A stretch of DNA of 64,000 nucleotides from Neorhizobium galegae (GTDB lineage Bacteria > Pseudomonadota > Alphaproteobacteria > Rhizobiales > Rhizobiaceae), in NCBI RefSeq assembly GCF_017877055.1, contig NZ_JAGIPG010000004.1, positions 372,001 to 436,000 on the forward strand. The letters run 5' to 3'. Positions 51,217 to 58,895 of the stretch are shown one piece after another (position 1 is the stretch's first letter; each line of letters begins with the position of its first letter). A program made the translations under genes and the position numbers. The notes below the pieces were generated by a model, which had not been told where the DNA came from, did no database searches, and saw nothing but the letters and a program-made list of their open reading frames with translations.

Positions 51217-52029
51217 TCAGGCAACGACGGCATTCGCGACTTCGATCAACGCCGCGCGCACGTCCGGATCGTCCGTCAGCGGCTCGATCATGGCAGCCCG
51301 TATCGCGCGGCGCGGGTCGAGCCCGCTTTCGATCAGCGTGGCGCAGTAGACGAGCAGGCGCGTCGAAACCCCTTCCTCCAGGTCGTGCCCCTTGAGGGCC
51401 CGCAGGCGGTGGGCAAGGGTGACCAGCGGTATGACATGCCGTTCGGAAAGACCGCTTTCCGCGGCAACGATCGCCACTTCCTGCTCCCGGGGAAGGAAGT
51501 CGAACTCGATGGCGACGAAACGCTGCTTGGTCGAAGGCTTCAATGCCTTGAGGATGTTCTGGTAGCCGGGATTATAGGAGACGACCAGCATGAACTCCGG
51601 CGGGGCTTCCAGCACCTCACCGGTTCTTTCGAGCGGCAGGATGCGGCGGTCGTCGGTCAAGGGGTGGATGACGACGGCGACATCCTTCCGCGCCTCGACG
51701 ATTTCGTCGAGATAGCATATGCCGCCGCCGCGCACCGCCTTCGTCAGGGGGCCGTCCACCCAGATGGTTTCGCCGCCTTTCAGGAGGAACCGGCCGGTCA
51801 GATCGGCGGCAGCCAGATCGTCATGGCAGGAAACGGTCGCAAGCGACAGTCCGAGACGCTCGGCCATGTGGCAAACGAAGCGGGTCTTTCCGCATCCGGT
51901 CGGGCCTTTCAGGAGAAGCGGAAGCTGCCTCTTCCAGGCCGTTTCGAACAACTCGCATTCGTTGCCTGCGGGAATGTAGTGCGGGATTGGTCCGGCCTGG
52001 GCCGGCTTTATCGGAGAAATCACGGTCAT
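51217..52029 (-). CDS. norQ: NorQ, MoxR-type AAA+ ATPase
   Basis: The 270-residue protein has Walker A GPTGCGKTRFV, Walker B ICYLDEIVEA, and sensor region MLVVSYNPGYQ, and belongs to the CbbQ/NirQ/NorQ family. With NorD it forms a chaperone needed for active NorCB. It begins 70 bp after norB, with a strong hairpin in between that may lower its dosage relative to the enzyme subunits. Confidence 0.94.
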   Translation of the reverse strand: MTVISPIKPAQAGPIPHYIPAGNECELFETAWKRQLPLLLKGPTGCGKTRFVCHMAERLGLSLATVSCHDDLAAADLTGRFLLKGGETIWVDGPLTKAVRGGGICYLDEIVEARKDVAVVIHPLTDDRRILPLERTGEVLEAPPEFMLVVSYNPGYQNILKALKPSTKQRFVAIEFDFLPREQEVAIVAAESGLSERHVIPLVTLAHRLRALKGHDLEEGVSTRLLVYCATLIESGLDPRRAIRAAMIEPLTDDPDVRAALIEVANAVVA

Positions 52030-52062
52030 CTGAATGTCCTGATCTTTGGAGGGATGGAAGAA

Positions 52063-52094
52063 CGCGGCTCCGTCGGTGAAAAGACGGAGCCGCG
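52063..52094 (-). terminator. Intercistronic hairpin between norB and norQ
   Basis: CGCGGCTCCGTC (52063-52074) pairs perfectly with GACGGAGCCGCG (52083-52094) around an eight-base loop, five bases after the norB stop codon. No T run follows on the norB strand, so it probably stabilises norCB mRNA or ends only part of the transcripts. Confidence 0.65.
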
Positions 52095-52099
52095 CTGCA

Positions 52100-53446
52100 T
52101 CATTCGGCCGGCTGGATGCTTGGCGTCCCGGCGGGTCGCCGTTCGCGCCCCGGTACGAACAAGGCCCAGAGGAACATCAGCGCCGAGATGAGCACGAAGA
52201 CGCCCGATCCGAGCCGGACCCAATAGAAGATCGCCAGTTGATCCTGGACATCCATGAAGCTTTCGCCGAGGACGCGCTGCAGGTGTACCTGAAGGACGCC
52301 GGCAAAGGTCAGCGCGAAGGTCATGACGGACATCGCCGTGCACATGATCCAGAAGCTGACCATCGAAAGCCATTGGTTATAAGGGCTGCGGCCCCGAAGT
52401 TCCGGCACGGCGTATGCCATGACGGCAAGGTTCAGCATGACGTAGGCGCCGAAGAAGGCGAGGTGGCCGTGGGCTGCGGTGACCTGCGTGCCGTGGGTAT
52501 AATAGTTGACCGACGACAGCGTGTGCAGGAAGCCCCAGACGCCCGCGCCGAAAAAGGCCATGACCGAGCAGCCGATCGACCAGAGAAGTGCGGCACGGTT
52601 CGGATGCTTGCGCCCGGCCTTCCAGGTCATCACGAAAGTGAAGATGACCATGGTGAAGAACGGCGCCACTTCCAGGGTGGAGAAGAGCGAACCGATCCAT
52701 TGCCAGTAACCGGGGGCGCCGATCCAGTAGAAATGGTGGCCGGTGCCAAGAATGCCGGAGAAGAGGGCAAGGCCAACGATCACGTAGAGCCATTTTTCAA
52801 CCACTTCGCGGTCGATGCCGTTCAGCTTGATCATCAGGAAGGCCAGCACCGAGGCCATGATCAGCTCCCAGACGCCCTCGACCCAGAGATGGACGACATA
52901 CCACCAGTACATCTTGTCGAGCGCCAGATTGATCGGGTTGTAGAAGGCGAACAGGAAGAAGATCGCCACACCCCAGAGGCCGAAGATCAGGATGTTGGTG
53001 ACAACTGTCTTGCGGCCCTTGAGCACCGTGAGCGTGATGTTGAACAGGAACATCAGAGCGACGACGACGATGCCGACCTTGATGAGGAACGGCTGTTCCA
53101 GAAACTCGCGGCCTTCATGATAGTGGAACAGATAACCGACCACGGCGATCGCCGCCGCGACGAGGAAAAGCCAGAACTGCGCAACCGCGATCCTGGTGCT
53201 GAACAGCTCCGTTTCGGCCTCTTCGGGCAGCAAGTAGTAGGTCGAGCCCATAAAGCCCATCAGCAGCCAGACGATGAGCGCGTTGGTGTGGACCATCCGC
53301 ACGATGTTGAAGGGCAGCAGTTCCGAAAGCGTGTTCGGCAGGACGTAGATCGTTCCCGCCAGAACGCCGAACAGGACCTGGGCGATGAACAGGCCGAGCG
53401 CGCCGTAAAAATACAGCATGGCGACCTTCTGGGTTTGATATTTCAT
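52100..53446 (-). CDS. norB: Nitric oxide reductase large subunit NorB
   Basis: The 448-residue protein has 12 membrane helices of the heme-copper oxidase superfamily and typical NorB stretches: FNIVRMVHTNALIVWLLMGFMGSTYYLLPEE, YWWYVVHLWVEGVWELI, and GTGHHFYWIGAPGYWQW with the His ligands of the binuclear site. It reduces NO to N2O with electrons from NorC. ATG at 53446 follows AAGGG; 22 bases separate it from the norC stop. The family-typical glutamates are present. Confidence 0.95.
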   Translation of the reverse strand: MKYQTQKVAMLYFYGALGLFIAQVLFGVLAGTIYVLPNTLSELLPFNIVRMVHTNALIVWLLMGFMGSTYYLLPEEAETELFSTRIAVAQFWLFLVAAAIAVVGYLFHYHEGREFLEQPFLIKVGIVVVALMFLFNITLTVLKGRKTVVTNILIFGLWGVAIFFLFAFYNPINLALDKMYWWYVVHLWVEGVWELIMASVLAFLMIKLNGIDREVVEKWLYVIVGLALFSGILGTGHHFYWIGAPGYWQWIGSLFSTLEVAPFFTMVIFTFVMTWKAGRKHPNRAALLWSIGCSVMAFFGAGVWGFLHTLSSVNYYTHGTQVTAAHGHLAFFGAYVMLNLAVMAYAVPELRGRSPYNQWLSMVSFWIMCTAMSVMTFALTFAGVLQVHLQRVLGESFMDVQDQLAIFYWVRLGSGVFVLISALMFLWALFVPGRERRPAGTPSIQPAE

Positions 53447-53468
53447 ATGTTTTTCCCTTCCCGTGAGA

Positions 53469-53921
53469 TCAGCCGGCATCGTTCGGCGGCCAGTTCTGGG
53501 TCTTGATCCTGCTCGTCCATTCGAGGAAGTTGGCCAGATCTTCGAGTTCCCGTTCCGTCAGGTTGAACTGCGGCATCTGCCGCCTGCCTTCGATGCCGCT
53601 CGGTTGCGCGGCCATCCAGGCCTTCAGCGTCGCGCGGGCTGTGTCCGGATCGGTATCGCCGCCCCATCGCTTCCACACATTGCCGACCTCGGGGGCGAAA
53701 TAGGCGCCTTCCCCGAGTATCGTATGGCAGTTGATACAGGCGTTCTTTTCCCAGACGTGTTTGCCGCGCCCGACGGAATCCGAGAGCGTGGCTTCGTCCG
53801 TGGACGTGGTTCGCATGTAGTAGTGACTGTGGGCGGTAAGCCCGAGAAAGATTACGAAAAAGAACGCGGAGCCGCCGTAAAAGACGTTACGTGCCCCGGT
53901 CTTTGTGAGGCGTTCTGCCAT
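53469..53921 (-). CDS. norC: Nitric oxide reductase cytochrome c subunit NorC
   Basis: The 150-residue protein has one N-terminal membrane anchor (NVFYGGSAFFFVIFLGLTAHS) and one c-type heme site ACINCHTILGEGAYFAPEVGNVW, with a distal Met in RRQMPQFNLTERE. It passes electrons to NorB. The ATG at 53921 is favoured because GGGG lies eight bases upstream; an ATG two codons earlier is too close to it. First gene of norCBQD, with its own NnrR-type box upstream. Confidence 0.94.
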   Translation of the reverse strand: MAERLTKTGARNVFYGGSAFFFVIFLGLTAHSHYYMRTTSTDEATLSDSVGRGKHVWEKNACINCHTILGEGAYFAPEVGNVWKRWGGDTDPDTARATLKAWMAAQPSGIEGRRQMPQFNLTERELEDLANFLEWTSRIKTQNWPPNDAG

Positions 53922-54029
53922 CCTCATGTCCCCTTTGTGCGGATGCCTTGCGGGTTGCTGCGGGGCGATATCCGCGAACGCGGACGATGACCCGTGAAGC
54001 TTCTATGAGCGGCTTTCCGGAAGCGTTCT

Positions 54030-54043
54030 TTGCGATTTACCAA
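54030..54043. promoter_or_regulatory. NnrR/FNR-type box before norC
   Basis: TTGCGATTTACCAA, form TTG-N8-CAA, between norF and norC, 108 bp before the norC ATG. It suggests norCBQD has a promoter separate from norEF. Confidence 0.7.
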
Positions 54044-54121
54044 ACAAAAAAGCGTTGCCCGCGAAGTCCGCTATTTTTCGGGAAGGTAAGCATCTGCCTT
54101 CCTTGCGCCGGGGGCGTGGCC

Positions 54122-54394
54122 CTAGAGAAAGGTGGCCAGTACGACCTTGCCCAGCGACAAGGCAGAGAAGAAGATCGGCCAGATCATCAGCGCGCGGGCC
54201 AGATTGGGCCGCATCCCCCGCAGGTCCATGAAGTCGAGCACAATGAGCCGTATCTTGGCGATGGTCATGACGAGGATGATCGCAAGTACTGCCCCCGGTA
54301 TCACCTCATGCTTCCATTGCGCGGCGATCAATGCGCCGACGATGCCGAGCATCATGATCCAGTTGGCGCTGCCGAAGAGTTTCGAATCGTCCAT
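54122..54394 (-). CDS. norF: NorF, cytochrome oxidase subunit IV-like protein
   Basis: The 90-residue protein has three membrane helices in the prokaryotic cytochrome oxidase subunit IV pattern (IILVMTIAKIRLIVLDFMDLRGM). In Paracoccus, the small product beside norE is NorF, which supports full NO-reductase activity. It follows norE by nine bases, so the pair is cotranscribed. Confidence 0.85.
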   Translation of the reverse strand: MDDSKLFGSANWIMMLGIVGALIAAQWKHEVIPGAVLAIILVMTIAKIRLIVLDFMDLRGMRPNLARALMIWPIFFSALSLGKVVLATFL

Positions 54395-54403
54395 TCCGGC
54401 CTC

Positions 54404-54949
54404 CTAGCTCAGATAGATCAGGGGGAACATCACCAGCCAGACGATGTCGATTACGTGCCAGATGGTCGTCAGCGTGACGATCGTCGACCGTTCGAGCCTG
54501 ATCGCCGCCAATACGAAGAGGGTGGCAACGAACGCGACATGGGCGAGGTGGAAGCCGGTGATGAGGAAGTAGAGCTCGAAAAAGGTCTGCAGGTTCTCGT
54601 CCCCTGCCGCCGTCCATTCGGAACTGTACTCGGCGAATTTGAGGGCGACGAAGAGGAATCCCAAAAATGCCGCGCCGAGCAGGAACAGGCGCTGCCGGCG
54701 AGGTTTTCCCTGGGAAATGGCGGCAAGCGCCGCCTGCCAGCTACTCGCCAGCAGCACGACGGTATTGAACCCCGCCAGCCGCGGCGCGAGATGGAGCTTT
54801 GCGAGCGCAAAACTTTCCGGATGCAGCATGGACATGACGACATAGCCGGTCAGCAGGATGCCGAACGCCGCAAGCTCGCCCCAGACGAGCACCCAGAGAA
54901 GAAGGTCGCCGCCTTCATCCCTCTCTTCGCTGGTCGAGATTGCCGCCAT
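54404..54949 (-). CDS. norE: NorE, cytochrome oxidase subunit III-like protein
   Basis: The 181-residue protein has five membrane helices of the cytochrome c oxidase subunit III fold (GELAAFGILLTGYVVMSML, FNTVVLLASSWQAALA, LITGFHLAHVAFVA, TIWHVIDIVWLVMFPLIYL). NorE/NorF aid NO reductase but are not part of the purified enzyme. The ATG at 54949 is set by GGAGG seven bases before it; an open extension to 55129 crosses the promoter box. Divergent from the small gene and nnrU. Confidence 0.92.
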   Translation of the reverse strand: MAAISTSEERDEGGDLLLWVLVWGELAAFGILLTGYVVMSMLHPESFALAKLHLAPRLAGFNTVVLLASSWQAALAAISQGKPRRQRLFLLGAAFLGFLFVALKFAEYSSEWTAAGDENLQTFFELYFLITGFHLAHVAFVATLFVLAAIRLERSTIVTLTTIWHVIDIVWLVMFPLIYLS

Positions 54950-55007
54950 TCCGAAACCTCCGGTATTCTTCCGTCCCGGAAAATGGAGGCAATACAGGTC
55001 CGGCTCT

Positions 55008-55021
55008 TTGTCATATCGCAA
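55008..55021. promoter_or_regulatory. NnrR/FNR-type box between norE and nnrU group
   Basis: TTGTCATATCGCAA, form TTG-N8-CAA, 58 bp before norE and only 25 bp before the divergent small gene. A start site at the usual 41-bp distance would fall inside the first codons of that gene, so if it serves both sides, the small gene may start at 55071. Confidence 0.7.
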
Positions 55022-55046
55022 AGAAACGGCAGCTGGAGGGGGTAGG

Positions 55047-55226
55047 ATGACGGCAAACCAAGGATTTGCCATGTCTGATGCACAAGTCGGCCTTCTGATG
55101 GCCGCCCCGATCATTGTCATATTCGCCATCGCCCTGAAACGGATGGGTGTCCTGCAGGGTTACAGCTCGCTGGCGGCGGTCGTCTTTTCCGTGGCCATTG
55201 CGGGCGTTCTTTTCTGGCAACAGTAG
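55047..55226 (+). CDS. Small membrane protein before nnrU, 59 residues
   Basis: The protein has two hydrophobic segments (VGLLMAAPIIVIFAIALKRM and SSLAAVVFSVAIAGVLFWQQ). ATG at 55047 has GGAGGGGG nearby; ATG at 55071 (MSDAQVG) is the alternative and would suit a promoter at the box 55008-55021. It precedes nnrU by ten bases and shares the divergent promoter with norE, so a role in NO or nitrite reduction is likely. Not a family I can name. Confidence 0.7.
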   Translation: MTANQGFAMSDAQVGLLMAAPIIVIFAIALKRMGVLQGYSSLAAVVFSVAIAGVLFWQQ

Positions 55227-55236
55227 CGGCCGTGTG

Positions 55237-55920
55237 ATGACGCAGTTCCTGCTGGCTTTTGCGGCCTTCATCGCCCTGCATTCCATCCCGGCAATCCCGA
55301 AGATCCGCGGCGCGCTGATCGGGTGGATGGGGCATGGAGGCTATATCGCCGCCTATTCCGTCGTTTCCACCGCAGCCCTGGCCTGGCTCTTCCTTTCCGC
55401 TCTGAACCTCGATTACGTGGAAATCTGGCAACCGAGGCCGTGGCAGGCCTGGCCTGCCTTCGTGCTATCGCCCATCGGGCTTTTCCTGGTTCTTGCCGGC
55501 CTCTTCAGCCGCAATCCCGTCTCGATCTCGTTCCGCAAGGGAGGCGAGCCGGATGCGATCGTGTCCGTCACGCGCCATCCGGTTCTCTGGGGTTTTCTCT
55601 GCTGGTCGGTCGGGCACATTCCTGCGAACGGAGATCTGCGTTCGTTGCTCCTGTTTGGCGGCTTTGCCGCCTTTTCCGCCGCCGGCTTGTTCATGCTCGA
55701 AAGGAGGGCACGTCGATCGCTGGGGGCAGCCTGGCCGACGGCCTCGTCGCAGACTTCGGTCATTCCGTTCGCAGCTGCGATCAATGGTAAGGTTGGAATT
55801 ACAGTAGATATGCCGATGGCCGCCGCTGCGCTTTGCGCGGCAGCGTTGCTCGTCTGGCTTCTCGGCGGGGGACATGCGGCTTTGGTGGGCGCGGATCCGC
55901 TTCTGTTTCTTGGCGCCTGA
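55237..55920 (+). CDS. nnrU: NnrU family membrane protein
   Basis: The 227-residue protein has about six membrane helices and NnrU-family signatures: a start with AFAAFIALHSIPAIPKIR, later NPVSISFRKGGEPDAIVSVTRHPVLWGFLCWSVGHIPANGDLRS. NnrU was found through mutants of Rhodobacter that fail in NO reduction, and it resembles the isoprenylcysteine-methyltransferase/NnrU fold. Ten bases after the small membrane gene. Convergent with ubiV. Confidence 0.9.
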   Translation: MTQFLLAFAAFIALHSIPAIPKIRGALIGWMGHGGYIAAYSVVSTAALAWLFLSALNLDYVEIWQPRPWQAWPAFVLSPIGLFLVLAGLFSRNPVSISFRKGGEPDAIVSVTRHPVLWGFLCWSVGHIPANGDLRSLLLFGGFAAFSAAGLFMLERRARRSLGAAWPTASSQTSVIPFAAAINGKVGITVDMPMAAAALCAAALLVWLLGGGHAALVGADPLLFLGA

Positions 55921-55940
55921 TCGTCTCGTGAGGCAAGTGC

Positions 55941-56876
55941 TCAAGCTCGACCATGAGCCGTATCGCGGGCACGCGCAACCCATGCCGCACCTTCGCGGGC
56001 ATGATGAAAGCCGTTCGACAAAGCGGCGGTGGGATAGATTTCGCGCAGCAGCGTGATCGCCTTGTCCGCGTCCAGGGCGTTGTCCAGCACGGCGCGGTAG
56101 AGCTTTGCAACCGCCACCATGTCACAGTCCTGCGGCGACAGGCGGATCCCCGAGATACCGCATGCGGCGAGGCCGGCGAGCTCGCCCAGCAGGGCCTGGC
56201 AGGTGTGGGACACGGTCTGCACGCCGTTGAGCGCGAGGAAAGATTGACGGTCAAGGGTCTTCACCGGCAGGCCGTCCGGATCTTCGCCGCAGACGAATTG
56301 GCAATTGTCCTTGATCTTGCCCTTGGATCTCGCATGAGCGCATCGCGCCGAGATGGCGAGCGGCATGCGGCCGAAGGCGAAGACCTCGAATGCGATTGCG
56401 GGCGCGCCGGCGACGATGTTCTCGACCGACGTGAAGGGCAATTCTGGAGGCAGGCAGATGCTGGTCGCTCCCCGGTCGGCGAGCAGTCTGGCCGTCGGCG
56501 CGTTGTAGACGTTGACCAATGGGCCGATGCTGTGGGGCTTGCCGTTCAGCAATCCGAGGGCGGAGAGGTCGTTGGCCTCGATCGCATGTTCGCTGTCGGC
56601 GACGAGATCCCGGATCTGCCGGCTTTCGCGCTCTAGGGTGACAAGCGACAAGGTCGAGAGGACCACGGTCTTGCCCGCCGCTTCCAGTCTCTCGATGACC
56701 TCGGCGATATGCGGTTCGATGAAATGCTGCCGCTTGGAACAGACGGTTTCGCCGATCACCACGCGTTCCACCGGCGCCTCGTCGGCGAGGCGAAAATGAA
56801 AGTCGCGCCATTTGGGGCCGTCCCAAAGATAATAGACGGGTCCTATCGTCAGGGAGGGTGAAGTGGTGTGGTGCAT
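55941..56876 (-). CDS. ubiV: UbiV, U32 family, oxygen-independent ubiquinone biosynthesis
   Basis: The 311-residue protein is a short U32-family member with a GPVYYLWD start, ERVVIGETVCSKR, FEVFAFGRMPLAISARCAHARSKGKIKDNCQFVC, where the Cys cluster would hold a 4Fe-4S centre. UbiU and UbiV form a heterodimer that hydroxylates the ubiquinone ring without oxygen. Its start touches the ubiU stop; ATG 56876 is chosen because GGAG is six bases upstream (ATG 56882 is the other choice). Last gene of ubiTUV. Confidence 0.88.
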   Translation of the reverse strand: MHHTTSPSLTIGPVYYLWDGPKWRDFHFRLADEAPVERVVIGETVCSKRQHFIEPHIAEVIERLEAAGKTVVLSTLSLVTLERESRQIRDLVADSEHAIEANDLSALGLLNGKPHSIGPLVNVYNAPTARLLADRGATSICLPPELPFTSVENIVAGAPAIAFEVFAFGRMPLAISARCAHARSKGKIKDNCQFVCGEDPDGLPVKTLDRQSFLALNGVQTVSHTCQALLGELAGLAACGISGIRLSPQDCDMVAVAKLYRAVLDNALDADKAITLLREIYPTAALSNGFHHAREGAAWVARARDTAHGRA

Positions 56877-56878
56877 GT

Positions 56879-57856
56879 TCATCTCCAGCGCTTCTCGTAC
56901 GCGCCCGACGTGGTCTTCTGGCCTTCGCTGAGGCCACGCAGGCGCATGAGCAGCGCCGTTCGCTGCTCCGGTCCGGCCGACAGGGCCTTTTTCAGGGTCG
57001 AGACCACTTCGGCGACATAGGCCTTGCCGCGCTGGCGGCCTTCGATCTTCAGGGCGCTGACGCCCGCTGCCGAAAGCGCATCGATCTCGCCCATGACATC
57101 CAGGGAAACCGGGTCTTCGAATGCATAGGCGGGGCTGTCGGCGATATCGAAACGACCCTTGCACAGGGTGGGGTAGCCGGCCGCTTCGCCGGCTAGGAAG
57201 CGGTTGATCGTGTAATCGCCAAGTTCGGACACCAGTTCCGTGCGTTCCTGGCGATAACGCGCATGACTTGCCGGCGAGCAGACGCCGTTCATGTTGGGCG
57301 ACTTCCCCGTCGCATAGGAGGAGAGCGAACAGCGGCCCTCGGCCATGACGCAGAGCCCGCCGAAGACGAAGACCTCGATCTCGCAGCGGATCTGTGGCGC
57401 GATGCGGGCGATGTCGGCAATCGTGAGCGTTCGCGGCAGCACGACCCGCTTGGCATGGAAGGCCTCGACGAGGAAGTTGATCGCATCGACGTTCGAGGCG
57501 GAGGCCTGCACCGAGACATGCAGCCGCTGCTCGGGGTGGCGTTCAGCCACATGTGCCATGAGCCCGAAATCGGCAAGGATCAGCCCATCGGCTTTAAGAG
57601 CAACGGCGTCCGCGGCGGCGCGGTACCAGATCTCCTCGTCTCCGGCACGCATGAAGGTGTTGAGGGCGACGAAGGTCTGGGTGCCATGCCGGCGGGCATA
57701 GGCGATCGCCTCGCGCAATTCCTCGCGGCTGAAATTGAGGCCGGGAAAATTGCGGGCATTGGTCTCGTCGCGGAAGCCGCAATAGACGGCGTCGGCGCCT
57801 GCATCGACGGCTTCGCGAAAGGCGGCCGGCGTTCCGGCGGGGCAGATCAGTTCCAT
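56879..57856 (-). CDS. ubiU: UbiU, U32 family, oxygen-independent ubiquinone biosynthesis
   Basis: The 325-residue U32 protein starts MELICPAGTPAAFREAVDAGADAVYCG and has the U32 signature ELEVFVFG-like IEVFVFGGLCVMAEGRCSLSSYATGKSPNMNGVCSPA, with conserved cysteines for a 4Fe-4S cluster and later PTLCKGRF. Together with UbiV it performs anaerobic ring hydroxylation. It overlaps ubiT by ten bases and ubiV by a few. The order ubiT-ubiU-ubiV under an NnrR-type box links anaerobic quinone supply to denitrification. Confidence 0.92.
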   Translation of the reverse strand: MELICPAGTPAAFREAVDAGADAVYCGFRDETNARNFPGLNFSREELREAIAYARRHGTQTFVALNTFMRAGDEEIWYRAAADAVALKADGLILADFGLMAHVAERHPEQRLHVSVQASASNVDAINFLVEAFHAKRVVLPRTLTIADIARIAPQIRCEIEVFVFGGLCVMAEGRCSLSSYATGKSPNMNGVCSPASHARYRQERTELVSELGDYTINRFLAGEAAGYPTLCKGRFDIADSPAYAFEDPVSLDVMGEIDALSAAGVSALKIEGRQRGKAYVAEVVSTLKKALSAGPEQRTALLMRLRGLSEGQKTTSGAYEKRWR

Positions 57857-58362
57857 GAGGACGTCTCGTTGTTCAGTGCACGGCGCCGGATATCCCGTCC
57901 CATCCGTCCGAAGAGGGGCGCAAGAGGGCCGGCGAGCCTCGACAGGTCGCGGGGCAGATCGATGTCGGTGCCATCGAGGGCATTGCGCATCGCCAGCATC
58001 GCCTCCATGTCGCCGGTGACGGAAAGGTCGCGCGAGAAGAACAGCGCGTCGGCATCGCAGCGGCCTTCGAGCAGGGCAAGCAACAGGAAGAGCGGCCCTT
58101 CGACGGAGGCGTCGGCGAGGTCCTGCATCGCCGGCTTCCGGGTGACGCGGATGGATGGCCCGGCCGGCTCCACGATGAAGGCCAGCGGCAGGTCGCTTGG
58201 AAGAAAGGCAAAGCGTTTCGCCTTGTACTCGCCCAGCCGCTCGAACAGGTCGGGATGTTCTTTGAGCAGGCGCTGAAACAGCAGTCCTGTCGCCCGCTCG
58301 ATCGCGGCAAGTGGCATATAGGCCAAGGGGATGGCGAGTGCGCGGGGAAATTCCATATTCAT
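57847..58362 (-). CDS. ubiT: UbiT, SCP2-domain lipid carrier for anaerobic ubiquinone synthesis
   Basis: The 171-residue protein has an SCP2 sterol-carrier-like domain (FAFLPSDLPLAFIVEPAGPSIRV, then VEGPLFLLLALLEGRCDADALFFSRDLSVTGDMEAMLAMRNALD). UbiT is the anaerobic counterpart of UbiJ and probably carries hydrophobic quinone intermediates. The family identification rests on the domain together with the ubiU and ubiV genes following. An NnrR-type box lies 51 bp before the ATG. Confidence 0.88.
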   Translation of the reverse strand: MNMEFPRALAIPLAYMPLAAIERATGLLFQRLLKEHPDLFERLGEYKAKRFAFLPSDLPLAFIVEPAGPSIRVTRKPAMQDLADASVEGPLFLLLALLEGRCDADALFFSRDLSVTGDMEAMLAMRNALDGTDIDLPRDLSRLAGPLAPLFGRMGRDIRRRALNNETSSWN

Positions 58363-58413
58363 GCGTCCTGCTGAAATGCAGGCACAGGCTATCGATTGCG
58401 GGAGCGGCCGTGC

Positions 58414-58427
58414 TTGAGCCAGCGCAA
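58414..58427. promoter_or_regulatory. NnrR/FNR-type box before ubiTUV
   Basis: TTGAGCCAGCGCAA, form TTG-N8-CAA, 51 bp before the ubiT ATG. This is good spacing for an Fnr-class activator. Confidence 0.7.
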
Positions 58428-58489
58428 AGAGGAACGATGGTTCTTTGAGAGGCCGGTGCACGTCGATTGCAGCAGGCCGGCAATCGGCG

Positions 58490-58765
58490 TCAGGATCCGT
58501 CGGATCGGCCTCTCCCGCGGACGAAAGTCACGACCTCGTTCTGAACCTCGCCTTCGTTGTTGAGGACGGCGCGCCACACGCGGTTTCCGAGACGAACGCT
58601 GAGGCGGGACGTTCCGATATCCTCAGCTTCGCCACGCTCGACCGTGCTTGTCACGAGGCCCCGGCGGATTCTCTGCCGGAAATCGTCGCGAGTCAGCCCG
58701 AACCGACCGGCAATCTCGTCGGATTCCAGGATGAAGTCGCCGTTCGGGTCGCGTTCGATATGCAT
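58490..58765 (-). CDS. DUF6522-like small protein, 91 residues
   Basis: The protein starts MHIERDPNGDFILESDEIAG, continues RFGLTRDDFRQRIRRGLVTS, and TVERGEAEDIGTSRLSVRLG, a pattern found in small proteins of denitrifying and related alphaproteobacteria; I assign it to DUF6522 only tentatively. The first half looks like a helix-turn-helix-type helical unit, the second is beta-rich. It lies between ubiT and the UbiD-type gene on the same strand. Role unknown. Confidence 0.75.
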   Translation of the reverse strand: MHIERDPNGDFILESDEIAGRFGLTRDDFRQRIRRGLVTSTVERGEAEDIGTSRLSVRLGNRVWRAVLNNEGEVQNEVVTFVRGRGRSDGS

Positions 58766-58895
58766 CGCTCTTCCTCAGGTCGACGGTGTTGCGGCAAGGC
58801 TTGCCGGTTCAACGCCCTTTTTACGTTCTACGACACTGGTTGAAACCTTGGAAAGCCGTTTGCCGATAATGGTTTCGTGACAAATGTCCGGCCGG

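Noticed and set aside
52046..53506. 486-residue plus-strand open frame opposite norB
   Set aside because: Highly charged, repetitive composition typical of the complement of a membrane protein; norB is certain.
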